In this document: piece by piece, positions 37,201 to 49,144 of the stretch
How the letters are laid out: every line of letters begins with the position of its first letter
Position numbering within the stretch: position 1 is the first letter of the stretch
Assembly (NCBI GenBank): GCA_033002965.1
Contig: JAURVB010013637.1
Location: 1-64,000 of the forward strand
Reading direction: 5' to 3'
DNA from: Piper betle
Taxonomy: Eukaryota; Streptophyta; Magnoliopsida; Piperales; Piperaceae
Length of the DNA: 64,000 nucleotides
Translations under genes and position numbers: made by a program
The notes under the pieces: generated by a model
Database searches by the model: none
Told to the model about the DNA's origin: nothing
Seen by the model: the letters and a program-made list of their open reading frames with translations, nothing else

Positions 37201-40200
37201 ATAATCCAGCCTCAGAATGTAGCTATTAGGTTTTTAGTTGATTATAAATTTAGTGATATTGCCCAAGGTTTTTCTTTTCAAACCTTGGATTTGTTTTGGA
37301 TACTATATGTTTGAACTATGAACAACGATCATGATATGAATTTGAATTTCAAGAATTGCTCAAAAAGTAATGTAAATTAAAGAGGAATGAAGTGTGTAAT
37401 GCAGATCCAATCACACCTTAAATTAGTAGGACTAGCTGCCTAGGATCAGAGGAGAAAATAGTTTTCACTCTTGAACCAGTTGGGTATACTCTTTCCTCTT
37501 TACACCAGCTGGGTGGACTGATAGCCCGTTGACCAGATGAATGGACAGTTTGATTTCTTGGTTTGCTGAGCAGGTTCCTTCATCCTTGTAGTTCTTTGTA
37601 CGCGCTGGATCTAGGGGCAAGATGTTTTGCTCAACTCCTTTTTTCTCTCATTGTTTCTCATTTAGGACAAATTTGAGTTATATTAAAGGCTATTTTAATA
37701 ATTGATTTTCTTTTTTATCAGTACGATGATGATTAGGGAGTTTTCATATTTTAGAGGGTTTTTCTTGTAATTTTCGTCATTTTTATTCGGTATTTCTGTT
37801 AGGCTATAAGGAGTTATGTTGTAGAATTTTTCAATTTAATTACAGTTTTAGCAATAGAGATTTTATTTTAGTTATCTATTGTTCTTATTTTCTTCTTCTT
37901 CAAGCATTGAAGAACTAGAAAATCCATAGGAGAAGAAGGTATTAATTGGTACCTGTTTTCTCCATCTACAACCGAGGGCACATTATCAAGCCATCACAAA
38001 ACCAGTTCTTTTCTGGACTGAGTTGTGGTTCTATTTGAAGTAAAGGCACCGCCTTGGCACCTGTTTGCATCAGCAGCCGCTTCCCCAACCCCTCTAGTTG
38101 TTGCTACCAGCGACCACCAGGATCCTAGTGCTGCTGCAACAACCCTTTTTGCATCCCCAATCTGGTTACAGTAACGGCAAGGGGGAGAAGAAGCTATTTG
38201 ATCGGGAATTCTGTTTCCTTTGTGAACCAGGTTTGGTTTAGTAAATAAAGGCCTGCTTTATAGTTATTGGTCTGCTTCAACCTACCATTGAGACTTGGTT
38301 CAGCACATATTTGGTCCAGGTAATATTTTCCTGGTTTGGGTCAACAAAATAGCCACTGGTTCACTTGGTTTGGTTCAGATCTGATTTTGTTTAGCATGAA
38401 TTTAAAGCTGGTTTGGTTTTGGTTCAAAATTTGGTTCAGCTCTGATTTCTTGGTTTAGTTCTGGTTTGGTTCAAGAGTTTTCTAAGTGCTGGTTCAGAGT
38501 TGATTTTGGTTTGGTTCAGTCACAAGTTATTGAAGATGGCAGAAAATCATTAAGAAAAAATTCCGTGAATTTGTAGAAAAATGCTGAGAATTTCTGGATA
38601 AGTGGAGCAAATGTTTACAATCTTCAACTATGCTTTCGTTTGAGTTTGAGGATTATGAAAATCATGGAAGTTCAAGTATTTATTTACATGACTTCTTAAA
38701 AACCAGTAAATTTTTAACTAGTTGCACAGTTGATTTTGATGGACCTAAATTTGCTAAAATAATTATTGATGATAGAGTTTATCGTAATTATGTTTCTCCA
38801 TTGATAGTGAAGAAATCAGGCATTTTATTGAAGAACATCCACTGCCTTTTTGGATAGATTTATTTGAAAATCAACCATCTTTTAAGGTTATTGAATGTTA
38901 CAAGTTTTCTATTGACATAGGTGGATATAAAGATGGAAGTTTGGTGCAATGTTGTTTCGTTAAAAGGTTACCACATTGTTTTGGGGTTTGCACGGTGTGA
39001 CGAGAAGAATGCTTTCTGTAATGCTAATCTCAATAGATATTCTTCCGTTGAAAATGGAAGAAAGAAGACATTTGTATCCCATGATTTCAATAAGAAAACA
39101 ACTAAGCTTACTGCTAACGTTGGTACATATTCAAGTCCAGACCCTTAACGATCAACAAGCTTACATTAACCTTGCGAAGAGTTGCGTGCTAATCTGGGAA
39201 AGCAATCATTTGTACCTGTTACAAATGATTCTAGTGAGAGTACTATGATTGACATTAAATTGAATACTACAGAAGTTTGCAAGTCTTTGGTTACAGTGAG
39301 AGTACTATGATTGACATTCATCACCTATTCTATTGACACTGTTCTTTTCTATTCCGTGGATTTTAAATATATATACAGTGAATTGGTCAGATGAATTAGT
39401 TGATGACTCGTCATTGCCTTTGCAGCTTGGGAAAATAGATATTGATGTGTCATATGGGCAGTTTCCTGCATAGGAAGATCCATATGCCCCATCTGATGTG
39501 ATTGACTTATCTAAAATTGATACAAAAGATTATTCTTCAATCTTGGATATGTATCTTTTGGACTGGTTGGATGAGTAGATTGTCTATAAGATTCAAGTTT
39601 ACCGTACAACGCCACCCTTGCGTACACGTTTTAATGTCACTTGCTGCATTAGATTCTGGGAGTAAGCTTTTTTGTTATGCATTTCAGATGGTGTTTATCT
39701 ATTATTTTATGATGCATCCCTTGATTGAGAATCGTCTTTCAGAACTTGAGTTCAAGTTCTTTTGAAGATGGGGAAAATTGATGTAGGATAAATTTGAGTT
39801 ATATTAAGATTATCTTAATCAGTGATTTTCTATTTTATTAGTAAGATGATGTTTAGGGAGTTTTATGTAATTTTCATATTTTAGAGGGTTTTGCTTGTAA
39901 TTTTCGTCATTTTTATTAGGTTTTTTTGTTAGGGTATATATGTGAGTCTTCCATCATTATTTCCTAACTTCAGAAATTCTTCGTGAATTGTTGGTTCTAT
40001 CTACTCCTCCAACCTCCCAATTTGTTGGGTTCTCCTTCCTGCCCTCTTGTATCTTTATTTCTATCTAGTTTTATTCTCCCTTCAAATCCCATTTTCATTC
40101 CCCATTAGTTTCCCTTCCTCCATTATTTATATTTTTTCCCACTTATTGCTCTCTTGCCAACATTCCTACTACCCACCCATCCGCTCCTGTGGGCCCACAC

Positions 40201-41589
40201 ACACACACCCCGGATGGGAGAACTCCCATTTCCACCAACTTCATCACTCCTGTGATGAGGTTAGTAGTGGTAGCTGACTGAGGTCTTCTGCTTTGGAGGG
40301 CCTCTGATATTTGGTGGGCTTCTGAGTGCTTAAGCTTGGTCATCGGGTTCTTGTGTCTTTTCATCATTTATGTATGTGGCTGTTAGTTTTGGACATTGTG
40401 AAGGCTGTTGCACATGATTTCTAGTAATGATCAACTGATCTAAATTTTTACAGTTACCTGCCTTGCAAGATGATGGGCCTGCTAATGACAACTATGGAAG
40501 ATTTTCAACTCGGGATCGATCAAGGTTGGGAGAGAGACGAGGACAAAGGAGTGCTCCACGTGGTTGGATGGGTGGTCGAGGTTTCAAATATGATAACAAT
40601 GATGATTATGATGACGGTGGTGTGCAAAGAGTCGACCGCAGTCATAGAACCAATAGTTGGTCAAAAAGATCAAGAAGTTCTGGGGATGATTGGCTGATTA
40701 GGGGCAGACGGTCTAGTTACTCATCTCCTTTTGGAGCAAGGGACAGGTACCTCTTTATTGTGTTGAATTATATGGCTGAATTTGAGCTTCTTTTGAATTT
40801 TGAGACCGTCTAGTTACAATCAATAGTTGCTCGCTGGATTTAAAGCATCTCTATGAACTGTAATCAGCTTTATCGAAGCTATGCGGAATTTATTAATATG
40901 TTCCTCTTTTTCCCGGATTAAGTAGAAAGCTAGTCAAGTTGTTAGCATTAGAAATTATCTCACAACATTTATTCAGAATAAATTGTAAGCTGCATGTTAT
41001 GGATGATTATTAGGAGATGTATTGAAAAGAAACCCATGGAAGCAGTACTTTTATGTCTTGGCTTCATGTTGACCAATTAGCTATCCCTGAGTTTTTACCA
41101 TAAACTAAATAGACAAGTGTTTTATTATACATACTCGATGAGAATGAAGTTGAATTTTATTCAAGCCAAGTCCATCAGTGAACTGCTCGTATATTGACGG
41201 GTTGCAATTATGAGGCGGATGGACAGGCATATGCTAGTGCGCCTAACAGAACTCGCTTCTGTTGGCATGTTTATTGTGTTCATCTCCAATCCGTACAGAG
41301 TTGTCTGCAGAACTAAATATGCTGGTTTTTTCTTTTTGGTCAAACCAAGAACTAATTATTACGCTTGGGTCCTATCTTGAGTAACATTTCAAAGATTTCT
41401 CGGAGTGGACTACGTTGATTTTTCTTTCTTTGTCACTCTATTTTTTTGTTTTTTATTGTTTGGTTTGCGTTATTGATGTTGCATCTGATGATGAAAAACT
41501 TGTGTGGCAGAAGCTTTGGGGGTGCTTGTTTCAACTGCGGCAGATCTGGACACAGGGCGTCCGAATGCCCGAATAAGCAAGAGTACTAG
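31298..41589 (+). CDS. RH3: Chloroplast DEAD-box RNA helicase RH3-like, with a 1-nt deletion
   Basis: RH3 is an ATP-dependent plastid helicase needed for group II intron splicing and ribosome assembly. Exons: 31298-31729, 32238-32374, 32465-32879, 33241-33339, 33449-33673, 33765-34141, 35706-35849, 37033-37128, 40454-40746, 41511-41589. The ATG at 31298 opens a serine-rich, transit-peptide-like leader, then [11 protein letters not shown] as in Arabidopsis RH3. Helicase motifs: AKTGTGKT (161-168), [16 protein letters not shown] (274-277), SAT (305-307), [16 protein letters not shown]. The GUCT domain follows ([15 protein letters not shown]), then an RG-rich tail and a CCHC knuckle ([14 protein letters not shown]). 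Oddities: motif VI reads HRSGRTGH, with H458 for arginine. Exon 6 is 377 nt where in-phase joining needs 378; a T is missing in the T run at 34097-34100, so as written the frame closes at 34145 and the GUCT, tail and knuckle are lost. Without that loss the protein would be 765 residues. Family identity is certain; functional status is not. Confidence 0.9.
34659..34720. repeat. Perfect 31-bp tandem duplication in RH3 intron 6
   Basis: Positions 34659-34689 and 34690-34720 are identical, beginning ACTGCAGACTTCG. With no differences between the copies, the duplication is recent. Confidence 0.95.
36158..36334 (+). mobile_element. Au-like tRNA-derived SINE in RH3 intron 7
   Basis: Begins GGGAGCCTTGGAACAACTGG and contains a tRNA-type promoter: an A box around 36171-36187 and a B box-like GGCTTGAGT at about 36212-36220. 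The opening matches the Au SINE family as I remember it. It is flanked by an imperfect 16-17-bp duplication (TAGATGTAGGACTTAAG at 36141-36157; TAGATCCAGGACTTAG at 36335-36350), as expected for LINE-driven insertion. Orientation is the same as the host gene. Confidence 0.85.
36870..36891. repeat. (AT)n microsatellite in RH3 intron 7
   Basis: About 11 AT units; no other feature. Confidence 0.85.
37661..39960 (+). mobile_element. Small worn Ty3-like LTR element in RH3 intron 8
   Basis: Two related direct repeats open with a TTAGGACAAATTTGAG-type sequence at 37661 and TGTAGGATAAATTTGAG at 39782, and align for 150 bp or more (shared TTTTCATATTTTAGAGGG). Just left of the second is a purine-rich tract at about 39762-39781, the expected polypurine tract. 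Between them, around 38630-39130, degraded reading frames resemble the aspartic-protease to RT-linker region of Ty3 gag-pol (readings like [10 protein letters not shown] and [11 protein letters not shown]), with stops. 38220-38530 is low-complexity GGTTTGGTTC sequence. The 2.3-kb length means it cannot be autonomous. The outer boundaries are approximate. Confidence 0.55.
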
Positions 41590-42682
41590 ACTTGAATCAT
41601 TCTTGCATCCCACGGAACACGGCTTTGTCATCCCTACAGTCCAAAGTTGATATGATCTTTCTATTCTTTTTTTGCCACATAGTCGTGTGTCCTGTGAATG
41701 CTTCTATCGTCTTGTAATCAGCTGAACATCGCATTTTGAAGATTAACTTGTAGACTTAGCCTCATATTTATATTAATAAGCTTACCTTCATCTTTATCTC
41801 AGATTAGTTCTTACCGTATTAAATACTTAATGGAGTAAAATATGATTTGTTGATTAGGGTGAATTATAAACTTTTAACTTGGATTAATCATAATTTGAAA
41901 TGATGACTTATGTTGTCAGATTGCACTTCGACCAAGTCATTATTACAAATGATAGTATGTATTGGATTTGATGGCTGGACGTGGTCTAGGCAATTGGACT
42001 TATGGGCCTAAGGGGAGAAGTTCTAAAGAGGAATATTTTTAAAGTAAGTAAAATCTAAGATCTTCTAAATTAATTTTATATATAATAGCTATTAGGATAA
42101 GATTTGGTTTGTTAATGAAGTTAAATTATAAAATTTTAACTTAGGTAATTATTTTTAACGGATAATTAAGGCCCGTTAATTTATATTTAAGCTAAGTCAT
42201 TATAATAAGAAACTTCCTTTTCTCACTTTTTCCAGTACGTTATAAAAAATTCATCTTTCTCACTTTTCTCACCTAATTCCTTCACATTTGCCTCATCTAA
42301 ATTCTTACTTATAAAATAACTTTCTTCGTCTTCACCTCACATAAGTTTTTATTCTTAGATTAATTCTCTATATATGATCTCACATGTTAATTTAATTGAA
42401 TATTAAAAAAATATTTTATTAATAAGCCTATTTATATGATTTGTTGTAGCATTTAATAATAATAAGTTTATAGAAATATTAATTAGTAAGGTATGGAGTT
42501 ATACAATGTGTAGGGACCGGATTATTTATTTTAAATTTATTATGATGGGCCAAATTAAAATTAATTAAATTATCTTGTCTCGTTCATGTATATAATCCAT
42601 ACAATCATAAGAGATTTATAAAAAAGTTCATGATCCTCAAGTTGTGAGTATGGTCCTTTTCTAACATCCTATCATTAGAAGT
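41590..42682. other. RH3 3' flank with a decayed TRIM-like pair
   Basis: After the RH3 stop the DNA is AT-rich. Two segments, about 41850-41960 and 42125-42215, resemble worn 3' halves of the TRIM repeats (TTTTAACTTGG .. GATGACTTA .. GTCATTAT). The resemblance is weak and no ends or target duplication are visible. The rest holds nothing I can name. Confidence 0.35.
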
Positions 42683-43730
42683 CTTCCTCTATAGGAGATT
42701 ATACCTTGCATTGTCGGCAATTGGCGATGCTTAAGGCTTGTTGCGCATTTCGGGACTTGAATTCAACACCCGACTGTGTTCGAAGTTCAATCGGGTTCGA
42801 TAGAATGAATTTGGCAAAAATCTAACGATTTTCGACTGATTCCAGCGAATCTGGTTTTTTGGTGACTTTTCGGCAATTTTCTGGCTTGGTGGTCGGGGAT
42901 ATGGGTCAGCACCGGTTTGGTGAGCTTGATATGACCATGGTGAGGGCAAGGACGACGACGGCCATTGGTTGGTAGGGGTCGCTTGGCTTGCCTGATCGCC
43001 CTTGTGCCGGTCTTGGCGGTGGTGCACGACGGGGGAAAGGGTTCGGCGGCGGTGGTGCATTGGGAGGAAGGCGATAGTGGCATGGCAAAGATGGAGTTGG
43101 TGCTAGGCATGGCGTAGGGCACGACTTTGGAGCGTCATGGAGGCTGGGTGACAGTCGGGATGGTGTTGGGATGGCTTGGCGAACTCTTGCGGAGCTCGGC
43201 GGCGGTGCAGCAGCCGATAGTGGCATATGCAATGGTGTTCGGGGTGCCTATCGGGAAGAGAGGGGAAGCGTCGGGGTGAAGAGTTTCGGTGGCAACTTCG
43301 TATTTAAAAGTTGACACATCTCCATCTCGAGTAAAAAATAATAACTCCTAACAAATTAAAAAAATCCAAAAAATATGGAAAAATACCATAAAATATAATG
43401 CATTCAACAACATCAAAATGACATGTTCTATAAATAATAACCCACCTAAACTGCTATATAACGCATCCTAATGCATTATTCCTCTTAAAAATAATTTACA
43501 ATCAAATAGAGAAAAATATAATCCCATACTATCATATACTCTGATAACTCATTTCTCATCATTTTTTTGACATTATCATCATATACTAAGGTACACTTGA
43601 CCCTCATCGCTCATAACGCACTACTGACGTCAACTTAGCACGCGAGTCATGAAACTAAAGCAACTCAAACCGATAGCTGAACCAACTGGTTTGTAAATAT
43701 AAAACTCTGACTCAAGTTACGGGCTTTACA
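42683..43730 (-). mobile_element. Partial LTR of the 2.8-kb family, 5' part
   Basis: Read on the minus strand, it starts with a worn TGTAAAGCCCGTAACTTG (at 43730), passes through the AATAACTCC..GTCAACTTTT junction and a GC-rich block, and stops at the GCAAGGTATAATC segment near 42690. The 3' part is missing. It is clearly diverged from the intact copies. Confidence 0.6.
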
Positions 43731-43774
43731 CAATGTCAAGTCTACCAACTCTCGGTCTACTTAAAACTCAATAA

Positions 43775-45056
43775 AAACTATATAGAGGGCTAGGAAGGGG
43801 ATCATATAAGTAGGATTGAATGCAACATGAAGTGGAGCTGAGTTTGAAAACAACACGTGAGATCTCATCCTCAAGGTTTATGAATCACGAAAGTAAAAAT
43901 ATGTCTAGATTGGCGGTATTAAGTGTGGTTCGATAAAATAACCACTTAACACGTCCTATGATCTACAAATTGAACTGCGATGAAGTAGAGTGATAAAGCT
44001 GATAAGAGTCTTAATGGATCTCATGTCCAAGTTCCAAGTGTGATAGTATATCTATGTCGAGCTCAGACTCCGAAACCTATATCGGAACCCACTACTCAAT
44101 AAAAGACCAACAACTCTATATAATGTATGGTTGTGGTGTATGCTTACATAAACAATAACAACTCAAACAATAGGCAATGCAAAACAAATCAAGAAATAAA
44201 TACTCGGCATGCAAATCGAGGAACACACAAGTAGTAAATAAATAAACAAATAAAAACAAGACAAATAAGTAAAATAATAATAACATGAGCTCGACTAATA
44301 AATAAATAAATAATTCAATAAATAAATAATGAGAAGTGAATATAATATAGTAAAAGTGAATAAAATAATAGAAATAAATAAATATATCATTGGTCCTAAT
44401 AAATAATCATACAAGCATGCATCATGTATGCCAAATATATAAATAACAAGAAATAAATAATAACAAATAAATAAATATATAAATAATTAATAAAAGCACT
44501 CATAACATCAAAATATATAAAATAATATAAATATGCATCTAAACTAATATAGAGAGTCTCGAAATATCAGAAATGGTCGAAAAACAAACGAAAATAGCTC
44601 AAAATAGGTTGAAAATGGACAATCGAGTCGACTGGGATGAATTGATTGAGTCAAACCGAGTCAACTTGCTGATTCGAGCTCCTGGGCGAGCTGGCCAACT
44701 CGGCTAGTTAGGCCAGATCATGAATGGGTCGTAGACAGGCAAACACAAAAACTCGAGCGATGCCGACGTGGACTGGTTGGCATACATGAGTAGGGCAAGG
44801 TAGGCAAATGGAGCTCAAACTGGTCAGTGGTGCACAAAGCTGGAAAGCAGCAATGATGGCGAGCTAGGGGTTATCACTGGCCGCAATTGATGAGAAATGT
44901 CAAGGGGAAGGTAATGGCGGTGGTGACCAATGGTGTCCGAACAGCGACTCGTTGAAAAGGCCAGAAAGAGGGAGTATTGTCATTAGGAATGAGGACGTCA
45001 TCGGCAATGATGGCCAGTATGGCTAGGCCCCTAATCGATTAACCATCGAGGGGGCT
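43775..45056 (-). mobile_element. Partial LTR of the 2.8-kb family, middle part
   Basis: On the minus strand, 43775-44110 matches the conserved middle of the family (TATA-like segment, the GATGAGATC hairpin area near 43860, the ACTTAA..CACTTAA segment). It is followed by an AT-rich block of AAATAA runs to about 44560 and a mixed block to 45056. Neither LTR terminus is present. Confidence 0.5.
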
Positions 45057-45059
45057 ACC

Positions 45060-46725
45060 TGTAAAGACCGTGGAAAATTTTTTTTTTTTAATATATTCGA
45101 CTTGGGCAGAGATGGATCGAACGTTAGAGAATTAATATTAATTATATTATATTCTCTACCCGGTTAAATATTTTATTCTTTAACCGGTTACCCAGTTAAA
45201 GGAATTAAATACGGGTGTTAGTGTGTTTCCACAAACCCTAGCCGTCATTTTATTTATAAAGGATGTCCTCCACCCTAGCCTTCATTCGCATTCTCTTCTC
45301 CTCTTCATTGCCGGCGTGTCTTCTCCTTTGCTTAGGTATTCCTATCTCCCTCTTCTTAATTTTCTTGCATGTATATTTTAATTTGATAATAAGTTTTATA
45401 ATCGTGAGGATTAAAAGTTTAAAATCAATAAGAAAACAAATATAAATTTTACGCGGGAGAAATTGCCGATGAGTTTCCCCTATTCGGCGAGATGGGCAAG
45501 CACGGGCAAGCCCCGTCGGGAATCAGTGGCGACGACCGTTCCGACGTCGGAAGATGATCCAACTCTCTTCGTCGATCAGTATAGGGTTGATCTCACGGCT
45601 GTTGATGCCGGCCTAGGGTGCTGAATAGACAAAAATAGGGGACAACGGTGAAAACAGGGGCGACGGCGGTGGGTAAAGAAATCTGGCCGTCCTAGGTGGC
45701 GACGGGTTCCAATAGGGCCATGGAAGGTAGATAGGTAGTCAAGGGTGACGAGGTGACCATCCAATTGAGGCGGCGACGCTCGCTGGTGGTGGAATTGCTG
45801 ACGCGAGCGCGCCACTAGGAGGGCGATGCGGGCGTCGCCACTACTGGAAAACGGCCGGAGTTGGCCGGGGCGACACCGCCAGGGCATGGCAGGGCTGGTC
45901 GACGACGATTGACGGCGGCCGGAGGTGGTCGGCGGTGACGGCAGCGGCTGTAGCGCGCCTGGAGTCGGGAACATAGCTCGTCGGGGAAGAAGAAGAAGAA
46001 GAAGAAGGGCGGTGGCAATTCTGTAAATACTGGTTGACTTGATACCGACTCGAGTTAAAAATAATACAAACTCGTAATAAATCTTTAAAAATAATTATTT
46101 TAACGGGTTATAGGGCAAAGTTACTAAACTAATTAATTATTAGACGGAGTCGACATGGACATAAGTAATAAAAAATACAACAATGAGAAACTGTCGATAA
46201 TTAATCGGCATAATAAAAGCGATTAAATTAAATTGGATGGTTATAAATGATTAATAAATAAAGATGTTACCTTTACCATATTAAATTTAATACTAGGTAA
46301 ATAAAGTGATTATTTTAATAATGAGTCAGTAATGTAGAAAATAGGTTATTAAACTATAGTCGGTAGCAATCACTCGCGTCGAACCTAAATAACATAATGG
46401 AAATAAATAAAGTTCGAAACTTTATAGTGTCAAATAATTTAAAATAATTGTATTAATAATATTTATGAATTAAAATAATAAAAATTATTTTAAATAATTT
46501 AATTGAACAACTTAATTAATTAAATTGTTGTAAGTAATAGTAGCGATAAAAAAATATAACCGAAGGAAAATATACTAATACTAGTAATTAAATATTTGGG
46601 TATAAGTTGAAAATTATTTTATTATTTGTTAGGTGTTAATTATGATCTAGATTATTAATGTAAAGTAAGATTTAAATGATTATGTCACATGAATAGTGAA
46701 ATTTTAATATTGTTGAAATTTAATA

Positions 46726-46787
<62 letters not shown>

Positions 46788-46994
46788 TTAGTCATTTAGT
46801 TGCATGCATTTCAACTCGAATAAAATTATACTTATGTATAATTTTATGTCCTTGTTCAGATTAAGATCATTGGTCGCAGCTGCAAGTTCGAAATATCCAG
46901 GTCCGTATAATTATTTAAAATGTTGTATTTTCCCTTGTGGATAACCTGGTCAGCCTAAGTCCAGATTCGACGACCATGCACTGAGTGCAACCGG
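45060..46994 (+). mobile_element. Second LTR-like family, copy J1 left part
   Basis: Possibly starts at TGTAAAGACCGTGG (45060). It has a TATA-like TTTATTTATAAAGG near 45250 and ends at 46994, where solo LTR D interrupts it. Its right part near 46893-46935 (CCAGGTCCGT..TTTAAAATGTT) pairs with 63004-63030 of copy J2. The block 45450-46170 read on the minus strand also resembles the GC-rich part of the first family, so the element may be mosaic or related to it. The left boundary is unproven. Confidence 0.4.
46729..46787. repeat. Compound (AT)n(AC)n microsatellite in J1
   Basis: About 21 AT units followed by about 8 AC units. Confidence 0.9.
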
Positions 46995-49144
46995 TGTAAC
47001 ACCCCAAATCCGGTCCACACTCGTGAACCGAACCGGCATGTTACAGGCCCCGGTTAGGTCGGCTAACCCGAACCTAACTCATGCGGATCCAATCTCGGCG
47101 TCTTAAGATGAAGATACGACTCGCAATGCATTGATGAATATACAACCCTAATGTGGTACTACATGAATGACATGCAATTCAAGCACACACCAATACCATT
47201 ACGATTAAACTCAATAAAAATTCTAAAATAAAACGGACAGAATTTCCCCTAAAAGTGCAATTAGGATCCACCCTGTCAAAACAATACATACCAATATATA
47301 TGCATATATCAATAATTTTAATCACACATAATCTAATATACTGTATATTTATTATAGAACTTGGGCTATACTTCTGCTGCGCACTCTGATCACATCTCAC
47401 CTCTTATCATCATATCTTAGTTTTTCATCATGTCATAACATTATCTCATTGCGTTTAATCATATCCTATCATGTCTTAGTATTTCACATCATTCACAATA
47501 TGATAACATCATCAATAAAATATAAACACTCAATCGACTAACATGTGTGCAAGTGACAACAATGCTCCTTCGTCCAAGCTGGCTCCTTCAACTCATGATT
47601 ATTACCTACATATAGTATAAAAACACGTCAATAACAAGTGTTACTGGTCCGGAAAATAAAATAACTATAACAAGCTGGCTATGAGAGCAAACTCTCATAT
47701 GAAAGAAAACATCATACTCCACGTGAACACTCTGAAGGGCACTACTGAGGAGCCACTGGGCTGCAAACCCGGTAGCATCCCGAACTTACTGATCTGCTGC
47801 TGGTACTGTGCCGCTCTCGGCACTTCTTTTTCATTACTTCTCGTGAAACTTTATCCTAAGCCCTCTCCTTACCTCCATATTTCCCCTGGCCTTGAGCACG
47901 AAGGCCGAGTACTCTCAGGCAGTCGCCTTTAGTACCCTTTGAACCACAAGTCCGGACATGCGCTGTACTAAACAGTACCCGTAAACCTCCATGTTCTTCG
48001 AGTGTGAGGAACTCAAACGCGGAGTTGTCAGGATCCCTCGGGAATGGAACAGTCCGCTGGCACTAATCCAGAGCCCGCTTTGACTGTCACGACATCCTCT
48101 GCATGGTACGTGCAGTCGATTTCTCCATCTCTCGTCTCACTGAAAATGCGAAAACTACATATATATAGGGCTGGGTAGGGATTTATATAATAGGCCCGAA
48201 GGCAACATGTGGTGGATCTTGTTTTCGAAATCATCATCGAGGGATCTCATCCTCGAGGGGTTATTAATCCGAAAAACTATTCGATTAAATGGCCCGAGTT
48301 AAGTGGGATCCGATAAAGCACCACTTAACTCGTCCTGTAGGCATTAAAACAAACATACAATAGAAAAGGGTAAAACAGACGAGTCCTAAACGGACCTGGT
48401 AGAAGCTCCAAGCGTGTCATCGCGCCTAGGCGGCGAGCTCCTATTCCGTACCTACACATCAAAACTAAATACTAACGCCCGCTAACTAAATGATGCATCA
48501 AACTCAACACAATTAAACACAAAATCATCAATCATCAAATAACCATAAATATGAAAATAACTCTAACTCATCCTATTCATGACAATTTTATTGTATTTTT
48601 CCTAAGTTACATCATACACGATTATCATGCTCAATTTACTCTACTTCATTAGTATCACTTAACCTCCATGCACTATCAATCACATCATAAATCAATCCTA
48701 GCATGCTGTGCTAACAATCATCATCAATTTTAAATAATCAAATCGGAGGTAATTATACCTCACGTCGTCGGCAATCGGCGACGGCTAGGGTTCCGTCGCG
48801 CGTCTCGGAGCTCGAATTCGGCGCTCCTCGGCGTCCGACGTTCGATCGAGTCCAACTGGGTGAGCTCCGCGGAAGATCCGGTGAATTCCAATGAATTCCA
48901 GAAATTCTAATTTTTCCGGCAGCTACTGGCGGTTTTCCGGCGACTTCTGGTGGTTTTCCGGCGACAATCGCCGGCGGCGTCTACTAGCCGGAAAGTGGTC
49001 GTGTTGGGTACCCTCGGAACCGGCTCGGCGAGCCCGACTCATCTATGACATCAGCGTGGCCAATGGAGGCGGCGGCTCGCCGGAAAATGGCAAAACAGAG
49101 CCGGCGGCGATGGGTCGCTAGATCCGGCCGGCCACGGTGGCGAC

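Noticed and set aside
38630..39250. Independent gene inside RH3 intron 8
   Set aside because: The frames are short, broken and resemble Ty3 polyprotein; they sit between two LTR-like direct repeats.
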